This document shows positions 27,701 through 40,900 of a DNA stretch of 64,000 bases, piece by piece (positions within the stretch are counted from its first letter, which is position 1; every line of letters begins with the position of its first letter). Below the pieces are notes generated by a model. The model saw nothing but the letters and a program-made list of their open reading frames with translations. It was not told where the DNA came from and did not search any database. The position numbers and the translations under genes were made by a program. The stretch comes from Phocoena phocoena (lineage: Eukaryota > Chordata > Mammalia > Artiodactyla > Phocoenidae), in the NCBI RefSeq assembly GCF_963924675.1, contig NC_089236.1:28109319-28173318 (forward strand), written 5' to 3'.

Positions 27701-28178
27701 TCCCTTAGATAAGACCTCCAGACTAGATTGAATTTGCCCACCTCTCCAACTGTGGCACCGAGCACACTATCAATTGCCCTTCTAATTCAAAAGTGTCATT
27801 TACTCATCCCTGACTATGCACCTGTTCTTCCTTCTGGAAAGTAATTCTACTTCTTCTTCTTAAACTACATTAAAAAATTATTTCTCAAGATGGAGTATGC
27901 ATAGTATTCAGAGATTTAGCAAGCTCTGACTTTTCCTGGCAGTTTTGATTTATCTCTTCTCTATGTTCAACTATAATTTGTTAAAGTGGTGGCCTTGCTA
28001 CACGGTGCTTGCTCTGTTTGCTTCTCTGACTCCCTCACTAGACAAACAATATCTGGAAGACAGAGACTGACTTATTCATCTGTGCATCCATTGTGCCCTG
28101 TGCTTAAACCATAGGAAGTGCTCAGTAAAAGAGAATGAATGAATGAAAGGATGAATGAATGAATGAATGAATGAATGT
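27700..28178 (+). mobile_element. L2 LINE 3' end with (GAAT)n tail
   Basis: 28040-28130 carries the L2 3' end signature: 'ggaagacagagactgac', 'ttattcatctgtgcatcc', 'gaagtgctcagtaaaaga'. It is followed by tandem GAAT/ATGA units at about 28131-28177. The upstream part to 27700 is assigned only by position and is weak. Confidence 0.65.
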
Positions 28179-28197
28179 TCTTATCCACCTGCTCTCT

Positions 28198-28320
28198 TCT
28201 CTCATAGTTTATAGATGATGAAAATGAAAGATTTGAAGGTAAGTGAAAAAGCCAAGACATTGAGTTAGTGTTCTAATTGGGATAAACCTAGGCTTATTGA
28301 CTCCTACTTGAGTGACCATT
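28198..28320 (-). mobile_element. probable MIR fragment
   Basis: Begins 'agttatagatgatgaaaatg'-like, as MIR cores do on the minus strand, and ends near 'ttgactcctacttgagtg'. Divergent. Confidence 0.45.
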
Positions 28321-28419
28321 TAGTTATAGTCTTCTATTACAAATACCACTGATTTTTCATCAAGCAATGTGCTGGATTTATATTTATTTTACTAAATATA
28401 TTCACACATGGTGAAGAAT

Positions 28420-28578
28420 ATATTAATACCTTATTTAACAGGTGAAGATCCTGAGCCTTGGAGAGGTAATTTACATGAAATTGTTTCCTAGTTAGTAGAA
28501 AACCTGTGACTTTAAACATAGGTTTTCTGATTCCAAATCCTCTTTTAGTCACTGTTTTATGTTGCCTCTCCAAAAGTC
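28420..28578 (-). mobile_element. MIR SINE
   Basis: Minus-strand MIR: 'aacaggtgaagatcctgag', 'ccttggagaggtaattt', 'ggttttctgattccaaatc', 'gttttatgttgcctctcc', in consensus order. Confidence 0.7.
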
Positions 28579-31500
28579 AGTGCATCTCTTTTAATGATCT
28601 TTTGTGTTATTTTTCATGACAAAGCTTGTCAGACTTTCTCTTTTTCCTCTACTCACAAATAACAACACTGTAAAAGTAGAACGTAACTAAAAAGATTTGT
28701 TTATTTATTTATTTTACAATACGGTTTATTTTACCAACCACATGTTAGGCATTATTTGCACCTCTGAGGTGTATTATGATTTTCATATGCTACATTTGCT
28801 GAAAATTGAAATGAACCTTTCTTTCTTTAAAATAACCTGTCAACTATGAAAATCAGTTTTGTATCAATTTTATGGCAAGGCTGTGCAAGCGAGAAAGCTT
28901 CATGCTCAGGCATTTCAGTGCATTAGTTATTATTTGTGCTGTCATTTTCAATAATATCAATAATTTTTATTGCTAGTAAAGTAGCACATAAGTCATTTTT
29001 GGATAATAAAAGTATTTTCTGGCAATATTCCAATATACATGCTTTGAAATTGAGTGCTAGTAGTTCATTGTAATACATCCCAATGTTCTCACTGCTTTGG
29101 TTTTGTGAACTAGTGTGCCTACATTTTTCATTTATTTGCCCTTGCCTTGCTGCTACTCTTCTTCATAAGGAGAAGTTTCCAACTCAGTTGCTTTTCTATT
29201 TAAAAGCGTCTTTGTTGTGGATTACAGTAAATGATTTAGCTCATTGGTTATATGCTTGGTGGAACATCCTCAGGCTTATTTTCACAGCTAAGCAAAACTT
29301 TGCTAGATGGTCTTTGAATTTGAAGGCTGCTTTTGGCAACTCCAGGAAGGATAGTGCTGATTATTTAGAAAACTGTAGCTTTATAAATGACCACTCTCCA
29401 GTGGCAGGAAATTAATGGCAGAAGAGTGGTAAATAGGGTCATTTCATTTTATTCACAACCTGCATGTATTCTAAGGAAATGGTTATAGCCTGGAAGAAGA
29501 GAACAAGGGAAATTTGTAAGATGTTGGAAACTTTATTGCTAAGATTGAAAAAAAGACTCATGTACCATTGGTTAAAATTATTATAAGTAGTCTAATTTTA
29601 TTGTTTTCTTAGAAAAGCAAAATTCGGGGGTAGTATCCTAGGTGAGCCTCATGGGCAGGTAGCAAACATAAGAAATATGCCTCTGTTATTTTAAACCACT
29701 GATGATTGGAGTTCATTACTTCAGCATAGTAGGAATGTTTAAGAAAAGTTCTTTGGTCCTGATATTAGCAATAAAATTGGATTTTCTTTTTTCAACAACA
29801 TTCCTGAACACTGGGACAATCCAAAATATTAAGTTACTCTATATGACTGAGATTAAATCAGAATGAGGTAAGATTTGGAATAAAGTTATATTTTGTTGTT
29901 ATTTGTGTTTTGTTTTGTTTTATTTAAAATACCTTGAGGAATAAATTTCTTCAGATTTTTTTAAGAGTTTTGCATCATTTCTAACCTTATCTCTAAACAT
30001 TTCTGGTTGGGGTTGTTTTATCTAATCAATATATAGATGTTCCAAATAAAAACAGACTAAAATATGTGTTTCATTGATCTAGAATATGGACTGTCAAAAG
30101 TTGAGATAGCCAAATGTCTCCATAGTGTGTGATATTGATTTGATAAAGAATTTACTCTATTATAGGGACCTCAAAGAGATACGTAAAACAATATTGGTTT
30201 AAATCTGTCACTTTAGGATACTGGCCAGCATGAAAACAATGTTCATTGTATTCAGTGAATAAAGCTTTAGTACAAAGGTTGAGTAGTGTATTGTAATGAA
30301 TTGGGACAATGTAATTAGTTATAAGGTCTGTGAAAATTTATTAACTTAAGCCTTTGGGGTCTGAATCAATAGTCCTTTGCTCAATCATAACTGAAATCAA
30401 TGAAGTGAATTCCCCAAGAAAGGCTACAGAATTGACTGTGAGATATTAACATAGGGACCATTTTAGCTGTAAGCTAACAAGGTAATGTTTTAGAAGATGA
30501 TCTATCACAACTGCATGAAAAATTCCTGAATTAGTTAGGTGACATTATTTGGCCTCTGTTCCCTTGCTGATACATTAAGTAAGATAACAAAGCTGTGGGT
30601 TGTCCTGTTGGTGGCACGGCCCAATATTATCTTACTTAGCCCTCATTATGAATTTTGCTAGACTAAGGCTAGAACATACCAGAGCTGTGAGGATGGTGTT
30701 AAATTATCCATCACCATTATAATCAGGCAAGGATAAGTTTCACCACGGTAGGTAAGACAAGAGCTTTTTTTTTTCATTTTACATTGAATAAAACCAAAAT
30801 TCTTTCTGAGTATATGTAACACACATGAATAGTCATTTTATACATTCTTTTTTTTTTAAAGTGTGAATTTAGTTTTCTGAGTATTAGGATGCAAAGGCAT
30901 AGTTTATATACTAAGATTTTTTCTTGTGTACTTTTATTCCAAAATAATTAACTTTACTTAAAATTTAGTAAATATACTGCTGTTTTATAAAATTGAATAT
31001 TGATCCCATTTAATTCACTATTGTCCTCAATTTCACTACAAGTATCTGTTCTGCAAAAATTAATTTGCTATGACATCAATTTTATTTAATTCATCAATGA
31101 ATGGCCATTCAGACATGAAAGATAATGGATTAACCAGTGAAATTTCTCTCCCTCACAAAAATATATTATGTAAAATGTATACTACTTTGTTTCAGTCTTA
31201 AAACTAATATTTACAGAATTAATCATTTTTCTCTTTTGAAAGACTGGCTCTAAAAATAATTTTCCTAAACTGCTTTCTCTAGAAATCAAGGTGCTATACA
31301 GATTTTCTATTTTTGAAGTCTTTCTTCACTAAAATGAATACGTTAGATCGGATGTTCTATCTCGATATTAATTTTTGATGTGGGCCATTGCAGTAAAATT
31401 TTATGGAACTTCCTGAAGTGGTCTACTTTTAATCATCATATGGTTTTTTTCCCTAAAATATTTGGAAATTCTAAAGTATTTAACATATTTAAAATTATTT

Positions 31501-31944
31501 TGATGCTTACTTTCATATTGTCTCTTGGTAGATTTTGTTTCTTCACATTGAAAAAAAGGTATCAGGTATTAATTCTTTTCCCCTCTTCCTCTTAGTGTGT
31601 ATATATATACATATATATACACACACACACTTCTGTTTTAGATTGTTTAACTTGTATTATGAAGATCACCAGGGATTTTCTAATTTTCAAGTACGTTTTC
31701 CTCAGTTCTCGTAATGAAGGACATCAGCAGCTCACTGCTCTTGGTCATCTTCCTTCAAAAAATCTCTCTCATTTGGCTTCTGTGGCTTCATTTTATAATT
31801 GATCATAACTCTGCAATCAGTATTATGTCTTTAAAGTCGTTTGTTTGTTTTCCTTCCATTGTTATGGCTTTAATGAGTATTTTAATTTATTCAACCAACA
31901 TGGATTTATTGACTATCTGTCAAATACATAGATATACCATAAAT
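28579..31944. other. unassigned, repeat-poor stretch
   Basis: The longest stretch in the window without a recognised repeat. It holds a 110-codon open frame (29083-29415), a 12-bp inverted repeat with a 39-bp spacer (30576-30587 and 30627-30638), T tracts near 30760 and 30850, and a (TA)n/(CA)n microsatellite at 31599-31630. No conserved gene recognised. Confidence 0.5.
29083..29415 (+). other. open reading frame of 110 codons, no recognised product
   Basis: The longest open frame in the window outside recognised repeats. The first ~27 residues are hydrophobic (MFSLLWFCELVCLHFSFICP...) and could look like a signal or membrane segment. The rest is mixed, with WNILRLIFTAKQNFARW in the middle. 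The start context is poor (C at -3). No splice or promoter evidence, no family recognised. A chance frame is the default reading. Confidence 0.15.
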
Positions 31945-32405
31945 GAATGTTGAGTTTGTCAAATGTTTTTTCTGCATTTATTGAGATGATCATGTGCTTT
32001 TCCTTTAAGCTGTTGATATGATAGATTGTATTAATTATTTTTGATTGTTGAACCAGTTTACAATCTTGGGATAAACCCCACTAGTCACGATGTAGTTTCT
32101 TTTGTGTATATTACTGAATATATTTTGCTCTTGTTTGGTTAATAATTTTGCATTCATACACATGAAGGTTGTTGGTCTGTAGTCTCCCTTTCTTGTAACG
32201 TCTTTAGTCATTTTAGTATTTTGGTAATGCTGGACTTACAGTGAGTTGGGAAGTGTCCCCTCCTCTTCTTTTTCAGGAAGAGGTAGTATTGCTTTGGTAT
32301 TTTTTCTTTTTTAAATGTTTGATAGAATTTGCTCAGGAAACCACTTGGGCCTGATGTTTTATTTATTGAAAGGTTATAATTACAAATTCACTTTCTTTAA
32401 TAAGA

Positions 32406-33975
32406 TTATTTCTATTCCCCAGTTTTATTGAGGTATAGACAAAACTTGAATATATTTAAGGTATACAATGTGATGTTTTTATATACATATACACTGTGAA
32501 ATGTTTACCACAATCAAGCTAGTTAAAATATCCATCACCTCACATAGTTACCATTTTTTGTGTGTGAGAACAATTAAGATCTACTCAGCCAATTTCATGT
32601 GTACAGTGAAGTATTGTTAATGACAGTCACCATGCTGTAGTACATCCAATCTTCAGAACTTCATCCTGCATATCTAAAACTTTGTACCCCTTGACCAACA
32701 TTTTCCCTATTTTCTGCGTCCCGTAGTCCCTGGTAACCACCATTTTACTCTCTGCTTCTAAGAGTCTGACTTCTGTATGTTCCACATCTAAGTGAGATTA
32801 GATAGTATTTGTCTCTCTGGGTCTGACTTATTTCACTTGGCATAAGGGTCTCCAGTTTTATCCATTTTGTTGTAATACACAATGGAATATTATTCAGCCT
32901 CAAGGAATAAGGAAATCTTATTATGTGTGTATGTGTATATAAATATATATACACAATATATATAGCATATATACTATAGATTGTACTAATATATACTCTC
33001 TATAGTACATATACTATACATATATATATATAATTTTCTCTATACATTCATATGTTAATAGATACTTAACGTTGTTTCCATATCTTGGCTTTTGTGAATA
33101 GTGTGAATAATGTTGCAGTGCCCCTGGGAGGGTTGCAGGTGCACTGCAACAGGTTAACAGGTTATCTCTTCAATAACCTGTTTTCACTTCCTTTGGATGT
33201 ATACCCAGAAATGGGATTGCTGGATTTTACGGTAGTTCTATTTTTAGTTTTTTTGAGGAACCTCCCTACTATTTTCCATAGTAGCTGCACTAATTTACAT
33301 TCCAACCAACGATGTTCAAGGCTTCCCTTTTCTCCACATCCTCTTCAACAGCTCTTGTTATTTCTTGTCTTTTTGATAATAGCCATGCTCACAGGTGTAA
33401 GACAATACCTCCTTGTGATTTTGATTTGCATTTCCCTGATGATTAGTGATGTTGAGCACCTTTTCACATATCTGTTGGTAATTTGTGTGTCTTCTTTCGA
33501 GAAATGTGTATTCAGGTCCTTTTCCCATTTTTAAATCAGACTATTTTCTTGTTTTTGAGTTTTTTGAGTTCCTTATATATTTTGGATATTAACCCCAAAT
33601 TAAATACTTGGCTTGCAAATATTTTTTCCCATTACACAGTTTGCCTCTTTGTTGATTGTTTCTTTTGCTAGGCAAAAACATTTTAGTTTGATGCAATCTA
33701 ATTTGTCAATTTTAGCTTTCATTTGCTGCCTATGCTTTTGAGGTCATATCAAAAATATCATTGCCCAGACCCATGTCAAAAGGAATTCTCCCTATTTTCT
33801 TCTAGTCGTTTACAGTTTCAGGTCTTATGTTTAAGTCTTTAACCCATACAGAGTTGATTTTTTTTTTTTGTATAGTGTTAATAAGGATCCTGTTTCATTC
33901 TTCTCAGTTTTCCCAATACCATTTATTGAAGAAACTATCGTTTCCCAATTGTGTTTGTTTAGCATAATAGGATTT
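32406..33975 (-). mobile_element. 5'-truncated L1 (L1-b) inserted in L1-a
   Basis: Starts at its 3' UTR ('cccagttttattgaggtata', 32417). It runs through the ORF2 C-terminus ('aatggaatattattcagcc', 32881; 'cagaaatgggattgctgg', 33207) and stops near 33975, where L1-a sequence resumes. The frame 33085-33534 on the opposite strand is only a shadow. A TA-rich expansion at 32920-33035 sits inside it. Target duplication not resolved. Confidence 0.78.
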
Positions 33976-36900
33976 TCTTGATTGAATGTTGATAGCTTTT
34001 GTCTATTCACAAATTGGTCCATTTCATCTAAATTGTTGAATTTATGTGCATATACTTGTTTATATTAATCCCTTGTTATCATTTTAATGACTTAAGGATC
34101 TGGAATAATGTTTCCTCCTTCATTCTTGTTCAGTTTGGCTACAGTTGTATCAATTTTATTAACTTTTTATAAAAGAAATAACATCTGGATTCATTGATGT
34201 TCTCTATTGTTTTTCTGTTTTCAGTTTCACTGCCTGTGCTATGAAGCACATTTCCTTCTTTCTGTTTGCTTTGGTTTAATTTGTTCTTTTTACTCTTGAT
34301 TAGTAAAGTATAAATTTAAGTTATTGATTCAAGTAAGACCTTTCTTCTATACTTTTATAAGCATTTTATGCTATATATTTCCCTCTATGCACTATTTTAG
34401 GTGCATCTGACAAATGTTATATGCTGTGTTTTCAATTTTATTTAATTCAAAATGTATTTTACTTTCTTTAGAGTTTCTCTCATGAACACATGTGATATTT
34501 AAAAGTGTAGTGCTTTCCAAATATTAAAATATTTTGGTATTTTCCAGATATTTATTTATATTTTAATTTGTTACAGTCTGAGAAACTTCTTTGTATTATT
34601 TGTATTCTTTTAAACTTGTAAAGATTTTTTATGTGCCCAACTGTAGGTTGTTTTGGTGACTAGCCCATGCACACTTGAGAAGAATGTGTATTCTGCTGTT
34701 GGGTGGAGTATTCTAGTAAGGCATTTAGTTAACCTGATAAATATTGTTTTTCAGGTCATTGCCAATTTTCTGCCTACCTTTATTAATTAATGAGAAAATA
34801 TTGTTGAATATTGAAATATATTTATGCATTGTTGATTTTTTCTTTCATTTCTTGTTTCATACGTTAGAAACTCTTTGGGGGAGAATACACATTAGTGTTT
34901 TATGTATTATTGGATAATATACTCATTTGTCATTTTGTAATATTTACTATATGCCTAATAATATTTCTTCTTCTGAAGTCTATTTTTTATGTTATTAATA
35001 TAGCAATTCTATCTTTATTTTGTTTTGTGTCTATATGGAGTTTCTCTGTCCATTCTTTTTCTTTTAATATGTTTATGCCTTTTTTTGAGATATAATTCAT
35101 ATAAAATTCATCTAATTAAGTATACAATTAAACATTTTTAGTGTATTCATGAGACTTTACAACCATCACAATTACCTAATTTAGAACATTTTGATCATTC
35201 CAAAAGGAATTCCATACACATTAACAGTCACTCCACTATTTCCTGTCTCCATAGATTTCCCAGTTTCTAGATATTTTCTGTAAGCAGACTTATTACTATG
35301 TGGCCTTTGTGGCTGGCTTCTTTCACCTAGCATAAGGTTTTCAAAGTTCATTCATCTAGTAGAATGTATCAGTACTTAATTCCTTTTAACGACTGCATAG
35401 TATTCCACTTGTGTGTGTATTTATACACACACATATATATATATTTGCTTATCTATTCATCATTTAATTAAAACAAGTTATTTCCACTTTTTTGCTATTA
35501 TGAATAATGCTTCTATGAACTTTTTAGTACAAGTTTATGTGTGAAGCTATGTTTTCAGTTCTCCTGGGTATATACCTAGGAATGGAATTGCAGGCTTTTA
35601 TGGTAACTCTATGCTTAACTTATTTAGGAACTGCACACTGTTTACCAAAGAAGCTTTGGTTTCACAGTTTTACATTCCCACCAGTTCCAATTTCATATTT
35701 CAAGTTACCACAGTTCCCATTTCCCCACATCCTTGCTACCATTTGTAATTTTCCTTTTTTTTTTTTTTTTAATTTATTGCAGCCATCATGGCAGGAGTGA
35801 AGTGTTATGTCATTGTGTGTTGTTTTTTTTTTTTACATTTCCCTAATGACTATGGATGTTGAACACTTTTTCATGTGCTTGTTGGTCAATTGTATATCTT
35901 CTTTGGGGAATAGTTTAGTAAAGTCCTTTGCCCATTTTTTAATTGGATTTTTTATTGTTGAGTTTTGAGAGTTCTTTACATATTCTGGAAATGATATACT
36001 TATCGGATAAATGATTTAGAGATGTCTTCTCATGTTCTTTGGTTATCTTATCAATTTCTTGACAGTGTCCTTTGAATCACAAAAGCTTTTAATCTGCATG
36101 AAGTTTGGTTTCTTTTTCTTTTTTTTTGGGGGGGGGGTGTTGCTATGCTTTAAGAGTCATATAAAAGAAAGCATTGTCTAATCTAAAGTCACAAAGATTT
36201 ACACTTGTACTTTCTCCTGAGAGTTTTATAGTGTGAGATCTTACAAATGTAAGATCTTTGATCCACATTGAGTTATTTTTTATCTGTTGTGAAATAGAAG
36301 TACAACTTCATTCTTTTATATACAGATATCCAGTTATTCTAACAAAATTTGTTGAAAAAATATTATTTCTTCATTGAATGGTCTCAGCAACTTTATTGAA
36401 AATCAGCTAACCATAGATATATGGGTTTACCTCTGGAATTTCAGTTCTATTCCATTGACTATTATGTCTATTCTTTATTCCAGTAAAATGCTATCTTCAT
36501 TACTGTACCTATTGCAGTAGGTTTTGAAGTCAGGAAGTGTGAGTTCTCCTAGTTTATTCCTATTTTTTAAGATTGCTTTACCTATTCTGGGATGCTTCAT
36601 TTACATGTAAATTGTAAGATTAACATGTGAATGGTAGAATTAATATGTCAATTTCTGCAAGAAATCCAACTGGGATATTGAGAATAATTGCACTGAATAT
36701 GGGGAATATTTATTAGTAAGATGCAATAGAGTGACTGATGTTTGTGTATTGAATCAACCTTATGTCCTGTGGATAATCTCACTTGGGCATGGTATATAAT
36801 CCTTTTCCTGTGTTACTGGATTTTACTTGTTAATATTTTGTTGAGAATTTTGTATATTCATAAGGAATTTGGGTCAGTAATTTTAAGATCTCGTGATGCC

Positions 36901-37995
36901 ATTCTCTGACTTTGGTATCAGAGTAATGCTGGCCTCATAGATTGAGTTAGAAAGTGTTTTCCCCTCTTTCTACAATTATTTTGTCTTTTATAGAATCTGA
37001 AAAAACTGGTTTTTTTTTTTTTTTTTTTGAAATCATAGACTTCACAAATGAAGCCATCCCATTGCTATCAGGCCCTGGATTTTTCTTTTTAGAACTTTAA
37101 AAACTGCTAATTCAATCTCTTTGCTCTTTAGAGTTCTATTCAGATTTTCTATTCCTTGTTGAGCCAGTTTCAGCATTTTTCTAGGGGTTTGTCCATTTCA
37201 TCTAGGCTTTCTAATTTGATGGCAAACAATAGATCATATTGTATGAAATCCTTTTTATTTCTGCCAAGTTGATAGTAATGTCTCCTTTATCATTCTTGAT
37301 ATTAATAATTTGAATTTTCTCCTTTATTTCAATCTAGTTAAAGGACTTCAATTTTGTTGATTTTCAAAGAACTAACTTTTTATTTCGTTGATTTTCTGCA
37401 TTGTTTTTGGACTATCTATGTCATTTATTTCCACCCAAATCTTATTACTACCTTCCTTATGCTTCCTTCAGATTGATTGTGCTCTTTCTTAGTTTCTTAA
37501 GGTGGCATTTAAGTTATTGATTTGAGATGATTATTCTTGTTTCAATAAAGGTACTTACAGCTATAAAATTCCTGCTAAGCACTGCTTTTAAGTTATTGAT
37601 ATGCCGTGCTTTCATTTATATATATATTTTTTCTTTTTTAACATCTTTATTGGAGTATAATTGCTTGACAATGTTTTCTCAGTTTCTGCTATATAAAAAA
37701 GTGATTCAGCTATATGTATACATATATCCCCATATCTCCTCCCTCTTGTGTCTCCTTCCTACCCTCTCTATTCCACCCCTCTAGGTGGTCACAAAGTATC
37801 AAGCTGATATCCCTGTGCTATGTGGCTTCTTCCCACTCTATCTATTTTACATATGGTAGTGTATATATGTCAATGCCACTCTTTCACTTTGTCTCAGCTT
37901 ATCCTACCCCGTCCCCATATCCTCAAGTCCATTCTCTACATCTGTGTCTTTATTCCTATTCTGCGGCTAGGTTCAGAATAACCTTTTATTTTTTT

Positions 37996-40900
37996 CTAGA
38001 TTCCATATATATGTGTTAGCATATGAAATTTGTTTTTCTCTTTCTGACTTACTTTACTCTGTATGACAGACTCCAAGTCCATCCACCTCATTGCAAATAA
38101 CTCAATTTTGTTTCTTTTTATGGCTGAGTAATATTCCATTGTATATATGTACCATATCTTCTTTATCCATTCATATGTGGATGGACATTTAGGGTGCTTC
38201 CACATCCTGGCTATTGTAAATAGTGCTGCAGTGAACATTGTGGTACATGATACTTTTTGAATTATGGTTTACTCAGGGTATATATCCAGTAGTGGGATTG
38301 CAGGGTTGTATGGTAGTTCTATTTGTAGCTTTATAAGGAACCTCCATGCTGATCTCCATAGTGGCTGTATCAATTTATATTCCAACAACAATGCAAGAGG
38401 GTTCCCTTTTCTCTACACCTTCTCCAGCATTTACTGCTTGCAGATTTCTTGATGATGGTCATTCTGACACATGTGAGGTGATACCTCATTGTAGTTTTGA
38501 TTTGCATTTCTCTAATGATTAGTGATGTTGAGCATCTTTCATGTGTTTGTTGCCAATCTGTATATCTTCTTTGGAGAAATGTCTATTTAGGTTTTCTGCC
38601 TATATTTGGATTGAGCCGTTTGTTTTTTTGATATTAAGCTGCATGAGTTGCTTGTATATTTTGGAGATTAATCCTTTGTCAGTTGCTTTGATTACAAATA
38701 TTTTCTCCCATTCTGAGGGCTGTATTTTCATCTTGTTTATGGTTTCCTTTGCTGTGCAAAAGCTTTGAAGTTTCATTAGGTCCCATTTGTTTATTTTTCT
38801 TTTTATTTCCATTTCTCTAGGAGGTGGGTCAAAAAGGATCTTGCTGTGATTTATGTGATAGAGTGTTCTGCCTATGTTTTCCTCTAAGAGTTATATAGTG
38901 TCTGGCCTTAAATTTAGGTCTTGAATCCATTTTGATATTATTTTTGTGTATGGTGTTAAAGAGTGTTCTAATTTCAATCTTTTACATGTAGCTGTCCAGT
39001 TTTACCAGCGTCACTTATTGAATAGGCTGTCTTTTCTCTATTTTGTATTCTTGCTGCCTTTATCAAAGATAAGGTGACCATTTGTTCGTAGGTTTATCTC
39101 TAGGTTTTCTATCCTGTTCCATTGATCTATATTTCTGTTTTCGTGCCAGTACCAAACTGTCTTGATTACTGTAGCTTTGTAGTATAGTCTGAACTCCAGG
39201 AGCCTGATTCCACCAGCTCTGGTTTTCTTTCTCAAGATTGCTTTGGCTTCAGGGTCTTTTAGGTTTCCATAAAAATTGTGAACTTTTTTGCTCTAGTTCT
39301 GTGAAAAATGTCATTGGTAGATTGATAGGAAATGCATTGAATCTGTACTTTGCTTTATGTAGAATAGTCATTTTCACAATGTTGATTCTTCCAATCCAAG
39401 AACATGGTATATCTCTCTATCTGTTTGTATCATCTTTAATTTCTTTCCTCAGTGTCTTATAGTTTTCTGCATACAGGTCTTTTGTCTCCCTAGGTAGGTT
39501 TATTCCTAGATATTTTATTTTATTGTTGTTGCAATGGTGAATGGGAGTGTTTTCTTAATTTCTCTTTCAGATTGTTCATCATTAGTGTATAGGAATGCAA
39601 GAGATTTCTGTGCATTTATTTTGTATCCTTCTACTTTACCAAATTGAGTGATTAGCTCTAGTAGTTTTCTGGTAGCATCTTTAGGATTCTCTATGTATAA
39701 CTTCATGTCATATGCAAACAGTGACAGTATTACTTCTTCTTTTCTGATTTGGATTCCTTTTATTTCTTTTTCTTCTCTGATTGCTGTGGCTAAAACTTCC
39801 AAAACTATGTTGAATAATAGTGGTGAGATTGAACAACCTTGTATTTTTCCAGATCTTAGTGGAAATGGTTTCATTTTTTCATCATTGAGAATGATGTTGG
39901 CTGTGGGTTTGTCATATGTGGCCTTTATTATGTTGAAGTAAGTTCACTCTATGCCTACTTTCTGGAGGGTTTTTTTTTTATAATAAATTGGTGTTGAATT
40001 AAGTCAAAAGCTTTTTCTGCATATATTGACATTATAATATGGTTTTTATCCTTCAGTTTGTTAATATGGTGTATCACATTGATTGATTTGCATATATTGA
40101 AAAAATCCTTGCACTCCTGGGATAAACCCCACTTGATTATGGTGTATGATCCTTTTAATGTACTGTTGGATTCTGTTTGCTAGTATTTTGTTGAAGATTT
40201 TTGCATCTATTTTCATCAGTCATATTAGCCTGTAGTTTTGTTTTTTTTGTGACATCTTTGTCTGGTTTTGGTATCTGGGTGATGGCAGCCTCATAGAATG
40301 AGATTAGGTGGGTTCTTCCTTCTGCTATATTTTGGAAGAGTTTGAGAAGGATAGATGTTAGCTCTTCTCCAACTGTTTCATAGAATTTGCCTGTGAAGCC
40401 ATCTGGTTCTGGACTTTTGTTTGTTGAAATATTTTTAATCACAGTCTCAATTTCAGTTCTTGTGATTAGTCTGTTCATAGTTTCTATTTCTCCCTGGCTC
40501 AGATTTGGAAGGGTGAGTATTTCTAAGAATTTGTCCATTTCTTCCAGGTTGTCCATTTTATTGGGTTATAGTTGCTTGTAGTAATCTCTCATGATCCTTT
40601 GTACTTCTGCAGTGCCAGTTGTTACTTCTCTTTTTTCATTTCTAATTCTGTTGATTTGAGTCTTTCCCTTTGTTCCTTTTTTTTTTTTAACTGCTTTATT
40701 GGAGTATAATTGCTTTACAATGGTGTGTTAGTTTCTGCTTTACAGCAAAATGAATCAGTTATACATATACATATGTTCCCATATCTCTTCCCTCTTGCAT
40801 CTCCCTCCCTCTCACCCTCCCTATCCCATCCCTCTAGGTGGTCACAAACCACATAGCTGATCTCCCTGTGCCATGTGGCTGCTTCTCACTAGCTATCCAC

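Noticed and set aside
28131..28177. Tandem GAAT units as a CRISPR-like array
   Set aside because: Simple tetranucleotide repeat at an L2 tail, no spacers; the genome is mammalian.
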